Of a stretch of 64,000 bases of DNA, positions 8,339-16,233 are shown piece after piece (the first letter of the stretch is position 1; each line of letters begins with the position of its first letter). A program made the translations under genes and the position numbers. Origin of the DNA: Duganella margarita (GTDB lineage Bacteria > Pseudomonadota > Gammaproteobacteria > Burkholderiales > Burkholderiaceae_D); contig NZ_WWCS01000011.1 in NCBI RefSeq assembly GCF_009857535.1, positions 1-64,000 of the forward strand, given 5' to 3'. The notes below the pieces were generated by a model. That model was given only the letters and a program-made list of their open reading frames with translations. It was not told the DNA's origin and did no database searches.

Positions 8339-8377
8339 GGGGCTGTTGATAATCCGACCCAGATCATTAACAGCCCC
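8339..8377 (+). terminator. Possible terminator after the argO operon
   Basis: GGGGCTGTT and AACAGCCCC form a 9-bp stem with a 21-base loop that may extend by further pairs, followed by a T-rich tract (TTTCTCTTTT). It lies between the ACT-domain gene and the convergent guaA end. Only the plus-strand orientation has a T-rich tail, so it probably serves the argO side. Confidence 0.45.
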
Positions 8378-8416
8378 CCATTTCTCTTTTAAAATCAGCT
8401 AGTTATAGCAGACTCA

Positions 8417-10027
8417 TCATTCCCACTCGATAGTCGCAGGTGGCTTACCAGAAATGTCATAAACGACGCGGTTGATACCGCGCACTTCGTTAATGATGCG
8501 GTTGCTTACCTTGCCCAGCAGCGCATGCGGCAGGTGTGCCCAGTGCGCGGTCATGAAGTCCTGCGTCTGCACGGCGCGCAGCGCCACCACGTATTCGTAG
8601 GTGCGGCCGTCGCCCATCACGCCCACTGATTTGACCGGCAGGAACACGGCGAACGCTTGCGAGGTGGCGTCGTACCAGTTCTTCGGCACAGCGTCCTGAT
8701 CGAAGCCCGGCACGATGGTCGCTTCGTATGGCGTGTTGCGCAGTTCCTCGATGAAGATGGCGTCCGCCTGGCGCAGCAGGTCGGCGTATTCTTTCTTCAC
8801 TTCACCCAGGATGCGCACGCCCAGGCCCGGGCCCGGGAATGGATGACGGTAGACCATGTCATGCGGCAGGCCCAGCGCCACGCCCAGCTTGCGCACTTCG
8901 TCCTTGAACAGTTCGCGCAGCGGTTCTAGCAGCGACAGTTTCATGTGCTCCGGCAGCCCACCGACGTTATGGTGCGACTTGATGGTCTGCCCCTTCTTGC
9001 CCTTGCCGGCCGACTCGATCACGTCCGGATAGATGGTGCCCTGCGCCAGCCATTTGGCGTTGACCAGCTTGCCCGATTCCTTGTCGAACACTTCGACGAA
9101 TTCGCGGCCGATGATCTTGCGCTTCTGCTCCGGATCGCTGACGCCGGCCAGGTGGCCCATGAACTGGTCTTCGGCATCGACGCGGATGACTTTGACGCCC
9201 AGGTTGTTGGCGAACATGTCCATGACCATCTTGCCTTCGTTCAGGCGCAGCAGGCCGTGGTCGACGAACACGCAGGTCAGCTGGTCGCCGATGGCGCGGT
9301 GGATCAGCGCCGCCGCCACCGACGAATCGACGCCGCCCGACAGGCCGAGGATCACTTCGTCAGTACCGACCTGGGCGCGGATTTTCTCGACCGCTTCCGA
9401 GATGTAGTCCGGCATGTTCCAGTCCGACTTGCAGCCGCAGATTTCGTGCACGAAGCGGCTCAGCATGACCTTGCCCTGCTCGGTGTGCGTCACTTCCGGG
9501 TGCCACTGCACGCCGTAAAAGCTTTTCTCTTCGTTGGCCATGGCGGCGATCGGGCACGACGGCGTATCGCCCATCAGCACGAAACCTGGCGGCATGTCCA
9601 GCACCTTGTCGCCGTGGCTCATCCAGACCTTCTGCATGCCGTGGCCTTCGTCGGTGACGAAGTCGACGATGCCGTCCAGCAGGCGGGTGTGGTTGCGCGC
9701 GCGCACTTCGGCGTAACCGAATTCGCGCACTTTGCCGTTCTCTACCTTGCCGCCCAGCTGGGCCGCCATGGTTTGCATGCCGTAGCAGATGCCCAGTACC
9801 GGCACGCCCAGGTCGAACACGGCGTCCGGCGCGCGTGGCGCGTCGCCTTCCAGCGTCGAGCTGTGGCTGCCCGACAGGATCACGCCGGCGGCGCCGTAGT
9901 TGCGCACGAATTCGTCGCTGACGTCATACGGATACACTTCCGAGAACACGCCGGCGTCGCGCACGCGGCGGGCGATCAGCTGGGTCACTTGGGAACCGAA
10001 ATCGAGAATGAGGATTTTAGAGTGCAT
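8417..10027 (-). CDS. guaA: GMP synthase (glutamine-hydrolysing)
   Basis: A 536-residue enzyme converting XMP, ATP and glutamine to GMP in purine synthesis. The class I amidotransferase domain (about 1-200) has the nucleophile loop GICYGMQ and the His-Glu pair in QWHPEV. The ATP pyrophosphatase domain has the P-loop GLSGGVDSSVAAA, and the dimerisation domain ends in the standard PPATIEWE. Length is typical. It lies downstream of guaB on the same strand, with a hairpin terminator between them. Confidence 0.97.
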   Translation of the reverse strand: MHSKILILDFGSQVTQLIARRVRDAGVFSEVYPYDVSDEFVRNYGAAGVILSGSHSSTLEGDAPRAPDAVFDLGVPVLGICYGMQTMAAQLGGKVENGKVREFGYAEVRARNHTRLLDGIVDFVTDEGHGMQKVWMSHGDKVLDMPPGFVLMGDTPSCPIAAMANEEKSFYGVQWHPEVTHTEQGKVMLSRFVHEICGCKSDWNMPDYISEAVEKIRAQVGTDEVILGLSGGVDSSVAAALIHRAIGDQLTCVFVDHGLLRLNEGKMVMDMFANNLGVKVIRVDAEDQFMGHLAGVSDPEQKRKIIGREFVEVFDKESGKLVNAKWLAQGTIYPDVIESAGKGKKGQTIKSHHNVGGLPEHMKLSLLEPLRELFKDEVRKLGVALGLPHDMVYRHPFPGPGLGVRILGEVKKEYADLLRQADAIFIEELRNTPYEATIVPGFDQDAVPKNWYDATSQAFAVFLPVKSVGVMGDGRTYEYVVALRAVQTQDFMTAHWAHLPHALLGKVSNRIINEVRGINRVVYDISGKPPATIEWE

Positions 10028-10052
10028 GGAGTTTGAACCAGGTTGAATATAG

Positions 10053-10078
10053 AAAAACGCCGGCGTCGGCCGGCGTTT
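10053..10078 (-). terminator. Rho-independent terminator between guaB and guaA
   Basis: On the minus strand a perfect 10-bp stem (AAACGCCGGC / GCCGGCGTTT, loop of four) is followed by a run of five T. It sits 9 bp after the guaB stop and 26 bp before the guaA start, so guaA needs read-through or its own promoter. Confidence 0.8.
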
Positions 10079-10086
10079 GCAAGGTG

Positions 10087-11550
10087 TTAGTCGCCCGAAC
10101 GGTAGTTCGGCGCTTCCTTGGTGATCTGCACATCGTGCACATGCGACTCGCGCATGCCGGCCGACGTGATTTCGACGAACTCGGCTTTGTTGCGCAGTTC
10201 ATCGATGGTGGCGCAGCCGCAGTAACCCATCGACTGACGCACGCCGCCCACCAGCTGGAAGATGATCGCCAGCACCGAGCCTTTGTAGGCGACGCGGCCT
10301 TCGATACCTTCCGGCACGAACTTGTCGGCCTTCATGGTGGCGTCCTGGAAGTAGCGGTCGGCCGAACCATCCGACATCGCGCCCAGCGAACCCATGCCGC
10401 GGTACGATTTGTACGAACGGCCTTGATACAGGATCACTTCGCCTGGCGCCTCTTCGGTACCGGCAAACATCGAGCCCATCATCACGGTCGAGGCGCCGGC
10501 TGCCAGCGCTTTCGAGATATCGCCCGAGAAGCGGATGCCGCCGTCGGCGATGCATGGCACGCCGGTGCCTTCCAGCGCTTCAGCAACGTTGGAGATGGCG
10601 GTGATTTGCGGCACGCCCACGCCGGCGACGATACGGGTGGTGCAGATCGAGCCAGGGCCAATGCCGACCTTGACTGCATCGGCGCCGTACTCCACCAGTG
10701 CTTTGGCAGCGGCGGCGGTGGCGATGTTGCCGCCGATGACGTCCACGTGCGGGTACTTGGTCTTGATCCACTTCACGCGGTCGAGGATGCCTTGCGAGTG
10801 GCCGTGGGCGGTATCGACCACCAGCACATCGACGCCGGCGGCGACCAGCAGGTCGATGCGCTCTTCATCCTTGGCGCCCACGCCGACTGCGGCGCCGACC
10901 AGCAGCTTGCCCTGCGAGTCTTTCGACGCCAGCGGGTGCTCGTGCGATTTCTGGATATCCTTGACGGTGATCAGGCCGCGCAGCTCGAACGCGTCATTGA
11001 CCACCAGCACGCGCTCCAGGCGGTGCTTGTTCATCAGGCGCTTGGCTTCGGTGGTGTCGGCGTCTTCCTTGACGTACACCAGCTTGTCGCGCGGCGTCAT
11101 CTTCGAGCGCGCTTCGGCGTCCAGTTCCTGCTCAAAACGCAGGTCGCGGTTGGTGATGATGCCGACCACTTCCTTGCCTTCGACGACAGGGAAGCCGGAA
11201 ATGCCATATTGCTCGGTCAGCTTGATGACGTCGCGGATCTTCATGGTCGGCGGGATGGTGATCGGATCACGCAGCACGCCGGCCTCGAAGCGCTTGACGC
11301 GCGCCACTTCACGGGCCTGGTCTTTTGGATTCAGGTTCTTGTGAATGATACCGATACCGCCCTCTTGCGCCATGGCGATCGCCAGACGCGCTTCGGTGAC
11401 CGTGTCCATCGCTGCCGACAGCAGTGGGATGTTCAGGCTGATGTTGCGGGTCAGACGGGTTTTGAGGGACGTATCCGCAGGCAGAACGTTGGAGTACGCT
11501 GGGACGAGCAGCACGTCATCGAATGTGAGTGCTTTTTGAAGTAGACGCAT
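10087..11550 (-). CDS. guaB: Inosine-5'-monophosphate dehydrogenase
   Basis: A 487-residue enzyme oxidising IMP to XMP with NAD. The TIM-barrel has the catalytic-loop cysteine in GPGSICTTRIV, the phosphate-binding ADGGIRFSGDI segment and the mobile RYFQDA flap region. A CBS-domain pair (about 95-200) is inserted as usual. An AGGAAA ribosome site precedes the ATG by four bases. A good promoter lies 27-55 bp upstream of the start. It is paired with guaA downstream for GMP synthesis. Confidence 0.97.
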   Translation of the reverse strand: MRLLQKALTFDDVLLVPAYSNVLPADTSLKTRLTRNISLNIPLLSAAMDTVTEARLAIAMAQEGGIGIIHKNLNPKDQAREVARVKRFEAGVLRDPITIPPTMKIRDVIKLTEQYGISGFPVVEGKEVVGIITNRDLRFEQELDAEARSKMTPRDKLVYVKEDADTTEAKRLMNKHRLERVLVVNDAFELRGLITVKDIQKSHEHPLASKDSQGKLLVGAAVGVGAKDEERIDLLVAAGVDVLVVDTAHGHSQGILDRVKWIKTKYPHVDVIGGNIATAAAAKALVEYGADAVKVGIGPGSICTTRIVAGVGVPQITAISNVAEALEGTGVPCIADGGIRFSGDISKALAAGASTVMMGSMFAGTEEAPGEVILYQGRSYKSYRGMGSLGAMSDGSADRYFQDATMKADKFVPEGIEGRVAYKGSVLAIIFQLVGGVRQSMGYCGCATIDELRNKAEFVEITSAGMRESHVHDVQITKEAPNYRSGD

Positions 11551-11576
11551 AGCATTTCCTATAGGCGCAAAGCGGC

Positions 11577-11605
11577 ATTATACAGGAACCGAGATTAATT
11601 GTCTG
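11577..11605 (-). promoter_or_regulatory. Sigma-70 promoter of guaB
   Basis: On the minus strand a perfect -10 box TATAAT (11582-11577) is preceded, with 17-bp spacing, by CAGACA (11605-11600), matching four of six -35 positions. The guaB start codon is 26 bp downstream of the -10 box. Confidence 0.65.
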
Positions 11606-11802
11606 CAACTTACACCGACAACGCCGGACATAGGAGGAATCGCTTGATTACATCTAGTAAGATGTCTGAAAAAGCCAGTGGCGGTCTGCATTTTCGTCCT
11701 GATTTCGGCAACGTTTTCGGCCTCGGGCAAGCTCTCGCGCTGTCGATCCCTTACGATTATGCCATGAGCCCTATACACCGGCCGCAGCACCCGCCCCGAT
11801 AG

Positions 11803-11913
11803 GGACTCTTGGAGAGCGAGGACGTCAAGTTTACCAGCATCGTGCGCGTGCCGGACGAGAACGGCAGGCGCCGGCGGTTCGCACTCCAGATCCAGAGATG
11901 TTGGGTGCCGTGA
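11803..11913 (+). pseudogene. Unidentified coding remnant
   Basis: Between two stop codons, a 36-codon frame reads like real protein (ESEDVKFTSIVRVPDENG, then RRRRFALQIQRCW) but has no start codon or ribosome site. I do not recognise the family. It lies just upstream of the broken SRAP gene in the same orientation, within a region of decayed genes that starts after the guaB promoter. The stretch 11606-11802 holds nothing I can name. Confidence 0.35.
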
Positions 11914-11917
11914 TGGC

Positions 11918-12416
11918 GTGATCATCAATCTCAGCGACACCGGCTTCTGGAAAACAGAGACGTGTAAGGACTACGGAGCACCGATCGTTCGCCGCAGCGT
12001 CGACGGCCGTCGCGAGGGCCTGCTAGCCAGCTACGGAATGGTGCCGCGCAAACGCATACCACCAGGCGTACGGCCGTTCGACACGATGAATGCCCTTGCC
12101 GAGACTGTAGGCCAACTGCGCTCGTGCTGTGGCGAGGCCGGGCCGGAGCACTCGTTTACGCAACTGACGATCAACGCAGACGAGCACCCGCTGATTAAGC
12201 GTTTTCACAAACCGGACGAGGAGAAGCGCGCGCTGGTAATACTGCCACAGGCAGAGTGGGACGACTGGCTAGACTGCACCGATCCAGAATACGCGCGCAG
12301 CTTTTTGCGCCCCCTACCCTGCCGAGCAGATGCGTGGCTGGGAATTTCCGGTACCGCCGCGCGCCAAAAAACACGAGCCAGTCACGCCGGCGCCCAGATG
12401 TGCAGATGAGCTTGCT
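11918..12416 (+). pseudogene. Broken SRAP (HMCES/YedK) abasic-site-shielding protein gene
   Basis: Pieces of an SRAP protein are recognisable in order: YGAPIVRRSVDGRREG, then FDTMNALAETVGQLRS, then a jump directly to SFTQLTINADEHPLIKRFHK and LVILPQAEWDDWLD. About 60 central residues expected in this family are missing between AETVGQLRS and SFTQ. The N-terminal MCG/MCT start with the catalytic Cys2 is not found. A run of five C at 12310-12314 appears to carry one extra base: before it the frame reads ARSFLRP, and in the +1 frame the expected PYPAEQMRGWEFPVPPRAKK follows. At least three lesions make it a pseudogene. Confidence 0.75.
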
Positions 12417-12561
12417 ATGAACGAGGAACTTAACAGATCGCCCGCGCGAGGGCGATCTGGTGTGCATGGTCAGCCAGCGCTATATGCATCACGACGATGT
12501 GGAGAAGACGCGCGTCGCGTGGGCTGCGCGGAGCGAGCGGTTGGCGCGCTCGCTAGGATGA
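12417..12561 (+). pseudogene. Possible small frameshifted gene
   Basis: ATG 12417 opens MNEELNRSP, but the protein-like continuation (REGDLVCMVSQRYMHHDDVE, then KTRVAWAARSERLARSLG) lies in another frame, beginning near 12445 and ending at TGA 12559-12561. A single-base indel near 12430-12448 would join them into a protein of about 47 residues. Family unknown. It follows the broken SRAP gene. Confidence 0.35.
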
Positions 12562-12612
12562 AGGCCGTGTGTTGAGCGCCTTGGCTGGGGGCGTGTTAAA
12601 AATTTATGCACC

Positions 12613-12636
12613 AAAAACCGCCCATGGGCGGCTTTG
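12613..12636 (-). terminator. Terminator of the PEP-CTERM gene
   Basis: A palindrome CCGCCCATGGGCGG (12618-12631) is followed on the minus strand by five T. It lies 13 bp beyond the stop codon of the PEP-CTERM gene that starts at 13309. Confidence 0.75.
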
Positions 12637-12649
12637 GCAGTGCCGCGCC

Positions 12650-13309
12650 TTATGCGTTCGACTTGCGTCGCGCCACGAAGCCCATCAGACCCAAGCCAGC
12701 CAGCAGCATGGCGTAGGTTTCTGGTTCGGGGACGGCTGTCACCGCCGCAGACAGGTGCAGGTTGTTTACGGTGGCCCAAACACCCGGCTGGTTGCCGGCG
12801 CTAACGCTGAACGACACAAGGTTACCCGTCGAGACGAAGCCGACGAATGAGTCGAAGTTGGGAGTGTTCAGCCTGTAGGTGATCGTCGCACCCGTGCTGT
12901 CGGTTGCAGACAGCGTCAGGTAGCTCGCCGGGGTGGAGAATCCAAAGAGGTCGGAGCCGAAAAAGAATCCGCCAACGCCCGCCAGCGCCGCACTCGGAGC
13001 GAAGGTGACGACATCGAGGCGATTACCCCCGGTGAGCCAGATGTCGGAGCCGTCGTCTGAGGCGCCCCAGATTTGCGGCGAATTGGGTGCCGCGCTGACC
13101 GTGTATCCATAATCACCGGCGTTGCGCTTCAGCGGCCCGTTGTACCCGTCGATATCAAGGTCATCGAAGCTATCGACGCCAGTATTGCCCACGGCAGCCA
13201 AATACGACGATTGGCTAGTGTAGGTGGTGATATTGGCGCGGGCGCCGGTGGCGACCAACAGCAGAACGGCGGATGCGAGAATGGATTTGGCGGAGAAAGA
13301 GGTACCCAA
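12650..13309 (-). CDS. PEP-CTERM exported protein
   Basis: About 219 residues. TTG 13309 is chosen as start because a perfect AGGAG lies 7 bases upstream; the frame also extends to TTG 13327, but that has no ribosome site. Residues 1-24 form a signal peptide ending ATGARA. The middle is a Ser/Thr/Gly-rich beta-type domain. The C-terminus carries the sorting signal VPEPETYAMLLAGLGLMGFV followed by ARRK: PEP motif, membrane helix and basic tail, recognised by exosortase (EpsH/XrtB type) systems. The exosortase itself is not in the window. Confidence 0.85.
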   Translation of the reverse strand: MGTSFSAKSILASAVLLLVATGARANITTYTSQSSYLAAVGNTGVDSFDDLDIDGYNGPLKRNAGDYGYTVSAAPNSPQIWGASDDGSDIWLTGGNRLDVVTFAPSAALAGVGGFFFGSDLFGFSTPASYLTLSATDSTGATITYRLNTPNFDSFVGFVSTGNLVSFSVSAGNQPGVWATVNNLHLSAAVTAVPEPETYAMLLAGLGLMGFVARRKSNA

Positions 13310-13470
13310 GATAATGCTCCTAATCAAATGTTTAGTTGCGCGGATTTTTAGTAACTTTGTGACAATGCAGCATAAGCTTGTAATTTTAATATTGCAACTG
13401 ATAAATCGAATTTAATCCCAATTTTTCCGCCAGCCCCCCCCCTGGGTATCTACCCGCGGGCTGAACGTTC

Positions 13471-13620
13471 CTACACGCACCCCGCAACCACCGCCTCCAG
13501 TTCGCCGTTATACTTCCGGCCGCGCCGCCAGCCAAACGCCAGCGCCATGAGCTTATCGCCTTCGCAGATAGGAGCCCAATGAAGCCGCCGTTGAGGTGTA
13601 TTTTCGTTACCGGCAAGTTT
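13471..13620 (-). pseudogene. Orphan C-terminal coding remnant
   Basis: On the minus strand, a 49-codon frame bounded by stops reads as convincing protein: NTPQRRLHWAPICEGDKL, then MALAFGWRRGRKYNGE, then LEAVVAGCV and stop. There is no usable start (the frame begins right after a TAA) and no ribosome site, so it looks like the 3' end of a lost gene. Family not recognised. The rest of 13310-13667 is AT-rich non-coding DNA including a short C-run. Confidence 0.4.
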
Positions 13621-13667
13621 TTACTATGCCAATATTATTGTCCTTTTTGAAACTTTAAAGGTGAAAT

Positions 13668-14054
13668 GTTGAATCGATTCACGGGTTATTCCTGATCGCC
13701 TCCTTGTTCAGCTTTGACGATAGATGGACATCGCTATGAATTAAATGAGATGCACATCGGTCATTATTTTGGCGCCACTTTCATCAGTGCAAAAATTTCC
13801 AATCCGGCGGGCGTTCAAGCAGGCGCCGATTATTTTGGTTAGTGGCGAACGAAGGCGAGTTTCCTCTTAGATATGTAACTAGCTCGACTGAAACCATTGG
13901 GGCAATGAAAAAAATGGAAATGTCTATTGGAAAAGTAATCGCTGCCTCCCAGCCTGAAACGTATGCAATGCTGCCCGCAGGCCTTCGTATGCTGGCATTC
14001 GAGTTCTCCGACGAAAGGTATAGACATGCGCGCGCCTTAAGCCTCATTAGTTAA
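13668..14054 (+). pseudogene. Decayed PEP-CTERM protein gene
   Basis: Several frames together resemble a wrecked exported protein: MLNRFTG at 13668, a hydrophobic FLIASLFSF stretch in the next frame, a frame through 13751 reading RYELNEMHIGHYFGATFISA, and finally a frame (13842-14054) ending in SQPETYAMLPAGLRMLAF. The last matches a mutated PEP-CTERM signal (PEPETYAMLLAGLGMLGF in intact relatives), with the basic tail replaced by unrelated residues. Multiple stops and frame changes make it non-functional. Confidence 0.5.
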
Positions 14055-14554
14055 GCGAGGCCCGCCCCCGCAAGGTCTCGGACATTTTCGTCTCGGTGCC
14101 ACTTCGCGAGCCATCCACGATCAATACGATGCGCCCGACGAAAAACCATAGGCAGCCGCCGCAGGCTGGACGCCGGGACTTACGGTGGCTTGGCACTTGA
14201 TGGCGCGGCGGTTAGCCAGCTTATCCGATTTTTTCAACGCGCCGAAGCCCGCCGCCGTCAACACCGTGCCACGCCGGCATAACAGACCGCTTCAAATCTG
14301 CGACCACCATTGCGGGAATGATTGCTGGCTGGCCGACGCGCAAAGTACCGTGCGGCCGCCGTCAATGACCGGGCGCGGTTTGCCTCATGGCGGCCTCGCG
14401 CTGCGCGCCGAATTGAAAATGTCAGCGCGTAGTTTCCACTCACCTTGTCCGTCAAATTCTGAATCAAAAGAAGAGCCACGACATGGGTGGCTTCGCCGTG
14501 CTTCAGGGCCAACTGCCCGACGTCCTCTCGCGATCTCACAGCACCGTGCTAACG
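14055..14554. other. 500-bp stretch without a confident gene
   Basis: Both strands have open frames here (for example minus 14258-14539 and plus 14185-14568), but neither has a good ribosome site, recognisable domain or typical codon pattern. Some minus-strand stretches, such as LKHGEATHVVALLLIQN, look protein-like and may be remnants. It belongs to the decayed region that starts near 11.6 kb. Confidence 0.35.
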
Positions 14555-14770
14555 TCAGCCGATGGTGAACGGCTCGCTCTCGTCTTCGGTATAACGCACG
14601 GGGCCAAGGTTGTTTTTCGAAATCAGCTCACTCAACGTCGACGAGGCGTCGTGCGCGATATTTTCTTGCTCGAAGATGCGCTCCACGATTTGCTCTTCGC
14701 GCACGCGGGAGGCGCTGGAAAATTCGAGGGGTTCCGTCTTGTTCTGATACCAAACGTTGTAAATGGGCAT
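14555..14770 (-). CDS. Small conserved-looking hypothetical protein
   Basis: A 71-residue acidic soluble protein beginning MPIYNVWYQNKTEPLEF. An AGGAGA ribosome site lies 5-6 bases before the ATG and codon choice is normal, so it is probably real. No signal peptide, membrane segment or cysteine is present. I do not recognise a family. It stands alone between decayed DNA and a PEP-CTERM gene. Confidence 0.55.
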   Translation of the reverse strand: MPIYNVWYQNKTEPLEFSSASRVREEQIVERIFEQENIAHDASSTLSELISKNNLGPVRYTEDESEPFTIG

Positions 14771-14870
14771 GCCAATCTCCTGCGGTAGGTTGTCGGGTGA
14801 TTCTATTCAGATGATGCATCGCCAGTCTACTGCCCAAAAGTAAAGGCCGTGCCCGCGCGCACATTGGCGC

Positions 14871-14895
14871 AAAAAAAAGCCGCCCTACGGCGGCT
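14871..14895 (-). terminator. Terminator of the second PEP-CTERM gene
   Basis: On the minus strand AGCCGCC / GGCGGCT form a 7-bp stem with a four-base loop, followed by eight T. It lies 18 bp after the stop codon of the gene ending at 14914. Confidence 0.85.
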
Positions 14896-14913
14896 CCTGC
14901 GACGCAATCTTAG

Positions 14914-15435
14914 TTAGGAACGGCGCTGGCGGCGACGTGCCACATAGCCCATCATGCCGATGCCCATCAGCATCATCACGTAGGTCTGCTCTTCCGGCAC
15001 GGACGACACCAGAGCCAGCGCATACGAACCTTTAGTGTTGGTCCCCACTACCGAGCCCTTAACTTCGATATGATAAGGGCCCGCTGCGGTCAAAGGCAGA
15101 TCGTAGGACGTGCCGTCACCCGCGTAAGAAACGATAGCCGCGCCGGACGATCCTGATGCGCCACCATACACCGTATAGACCAGGCTGGAAATATTGGTCA
15201 CCAGCGTGCCATGCAGGGTCAGGTACAACGGATTGGCCGACGAGCCCAGGTACGGGTAAGGTACGGTGAAATCGATGGTGTCAGTGAACGCGCCCGAGGT
15301 GTGAGTGAAAATATCGGACCAAGGATTCAGTGGATCAGTCGGTAATACCCCCGCACTCACCTGAATGTCGTTGGCCGAGGCAACGCCTGCGGACAGCGCA
15401 AACAGAATGGATGCGAATATCATTTTTGCTTTCAT
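14914..15435 (-). CDS. PEP-CTERM exported protein with FxDxF-like motif
   Basis: 173 residues. Signal peptide at 1-21 (cleavage after GVASA), a beta-rich body, and a C-terminal sorting signal VPEEQTYVMMLMGIGMMGYV followed by ARRRQRR. The PEP box is altered to PEE, but the helix and Arg-rich tail are intact. An early FTDTIDFTVP segment resembles the FxDxF subgroup of PEP-CTERM proteins. A GGGGAAG ribosome site precedes the ATG. Probably exported and anchored or released by an exosortase encoded elsewhere; role unknown, possibly matrix or biofilm associated. Confidence 0.8.
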   Translation of the reverse strand: MKAKMIFASILFALSAGVASANDIQVSAGVLPTDPLNPWSDIFTHTSGAFTDTIDFTVPYPYLGSSANPLYLTLHGTLVTNISSLVYTVYGGASGSSGAAIVSYAGDGTSYDLPLTAAGPYHIEVKGSVVGTNTKGSYALALVSSVPEEQTYVMMLMGIGMMGYVARRRQRRS

Positions 15436-15672
15436 GAATGCTTCCCCTTTAGATTAAGGACCAGCACTTCCGCTGGCAGGACCATCCCTTTGCAGAGATG
15501 GTTCATATTAGCCATCCTCTTCAATAAGGTGTTGCTCACATTATTGAATTTATAATTTATTTGAAAATAAACAACAGAATTTAACAATTTCTTTGGCGCG
15601 CAACAATCTTGCTTTTAGTTGACAGTTGCTGGGCATCATGGCGAAATTAGATATCTACGGGGAACACTTGAA

Positions 15673-16170
15673 ATGAAACATCGTGACTTTTTTTTAGCAA
15701 GCCTATTGAGCCTATTGTCGGCCGTCGCGCCGTCCGCTTGGGCCCAATATCTGTGGGTGGACGACAAGGGCGTCAAGCAACTTTCGGACCGCCCGCCACC
15801 GCCCAACATCCCCGAAAAACGCATCCTGAAGGCGCCGGGCAAGCCGCTGTTCAATCCCTATGCGCCAGCCGAACCTGAGCCCGCCGCCAAGCCGCCGGCC
15901 GCGTCCGCGCCCACTCTGGCCGAGCGCAATGACGACTTCAACAAACGCAAGCTGGAAAATGCCGAAGCCGCGCAGCGCGCCGCCGCCGAGGCCCGCAACA
16001 AGGCCCAGCAGGCCACCAATTGCGACGCCGCCCGCAAGAACCAGCAGGCGATCGACCAGGGCGTGCGCCTCAGCACGTTCGATCAAAATGGCGAACGCAG
16101 CTACATGGACGACGCCCAGCGCGAGGATTTGCGTAAAAACACGCAAAAGGTGTTGGCCGAATGCAAATAA
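15673..16170 (+). CDS. DUF4124-type exported protein
   Basis: 165 residues. ATG 15673 was chosen because the protein then opens with a signal peptide (MKHRDFFLASLL, cleavage after PSAWA). The mature start QYLWVDDKGVKQLSDRPPPP is the DUF4124 signature, common in periplasmic proteins of betaproteobacteria. A Pro/Ala-rich linker and an Ala/Glu/Arg-rich helical segment follow, with one cysteine near residue 122 and one at the penultimate position. Function unknown. The upstream 237 bp (15436-15672) is AT-rich and holds no gene I can see. Confidence 0.75.
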   Translation: MKHRDFFLASLLSLLSAVAPSAWAQYLWVDDKGVKQLSDRPPPPNIPEKRILKAPGKPLFNPYAPAEPEPAAKPPAASAPTLAERNDDFNKRKLENAEAAQRAAAEARNKAQQATNCDAARKNQQAIDQGVRLSTFDQNGERSYMDDAQREDLRKNTQKVLAECK

Positions 16171-16199
16171 AACCGCTTGCTTTCGTCTCGGCTGCCGTA

Positions 16200-16213
16200 T
16201 GATATCGCTATCA
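16200..16213. promoter_or_regulatory. Operator-like palindrome 1 (upstream of the LacI-type regulator)
   Basis: TGATATCGCTATCA, an imperfect palindrome 20 bp before the regulator start codon. It matches sites before the gluconokinase (17341) and transporter (17871) genes. It is likely an autoregulatory operator of the LacI-type regulator. Confidence 0.6.
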
Positions 16214-16233
16214 ACATTCCTCAAGTTTCATCA

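Noticed and set aside
11578..11940. 120-residue minus-strand frame upstream of guaB
   Set aside because: It covers the guaB promoter, has no ribosome site and shows no recognisable domain.
13386..13616. 76-residue minus-strand frame with Trp/Arg-rich middle, first suspected as a transposase piece
   Set aside because: Another frame over the same bases (13471-13620) reads far more like protein; no transposase motif or terminal repeats were found.
14258..14539. 93-residue minus-strand frame
   Set aside because: No ribosome site or family; the second half is Arg/Ala-rich and shadow-like.
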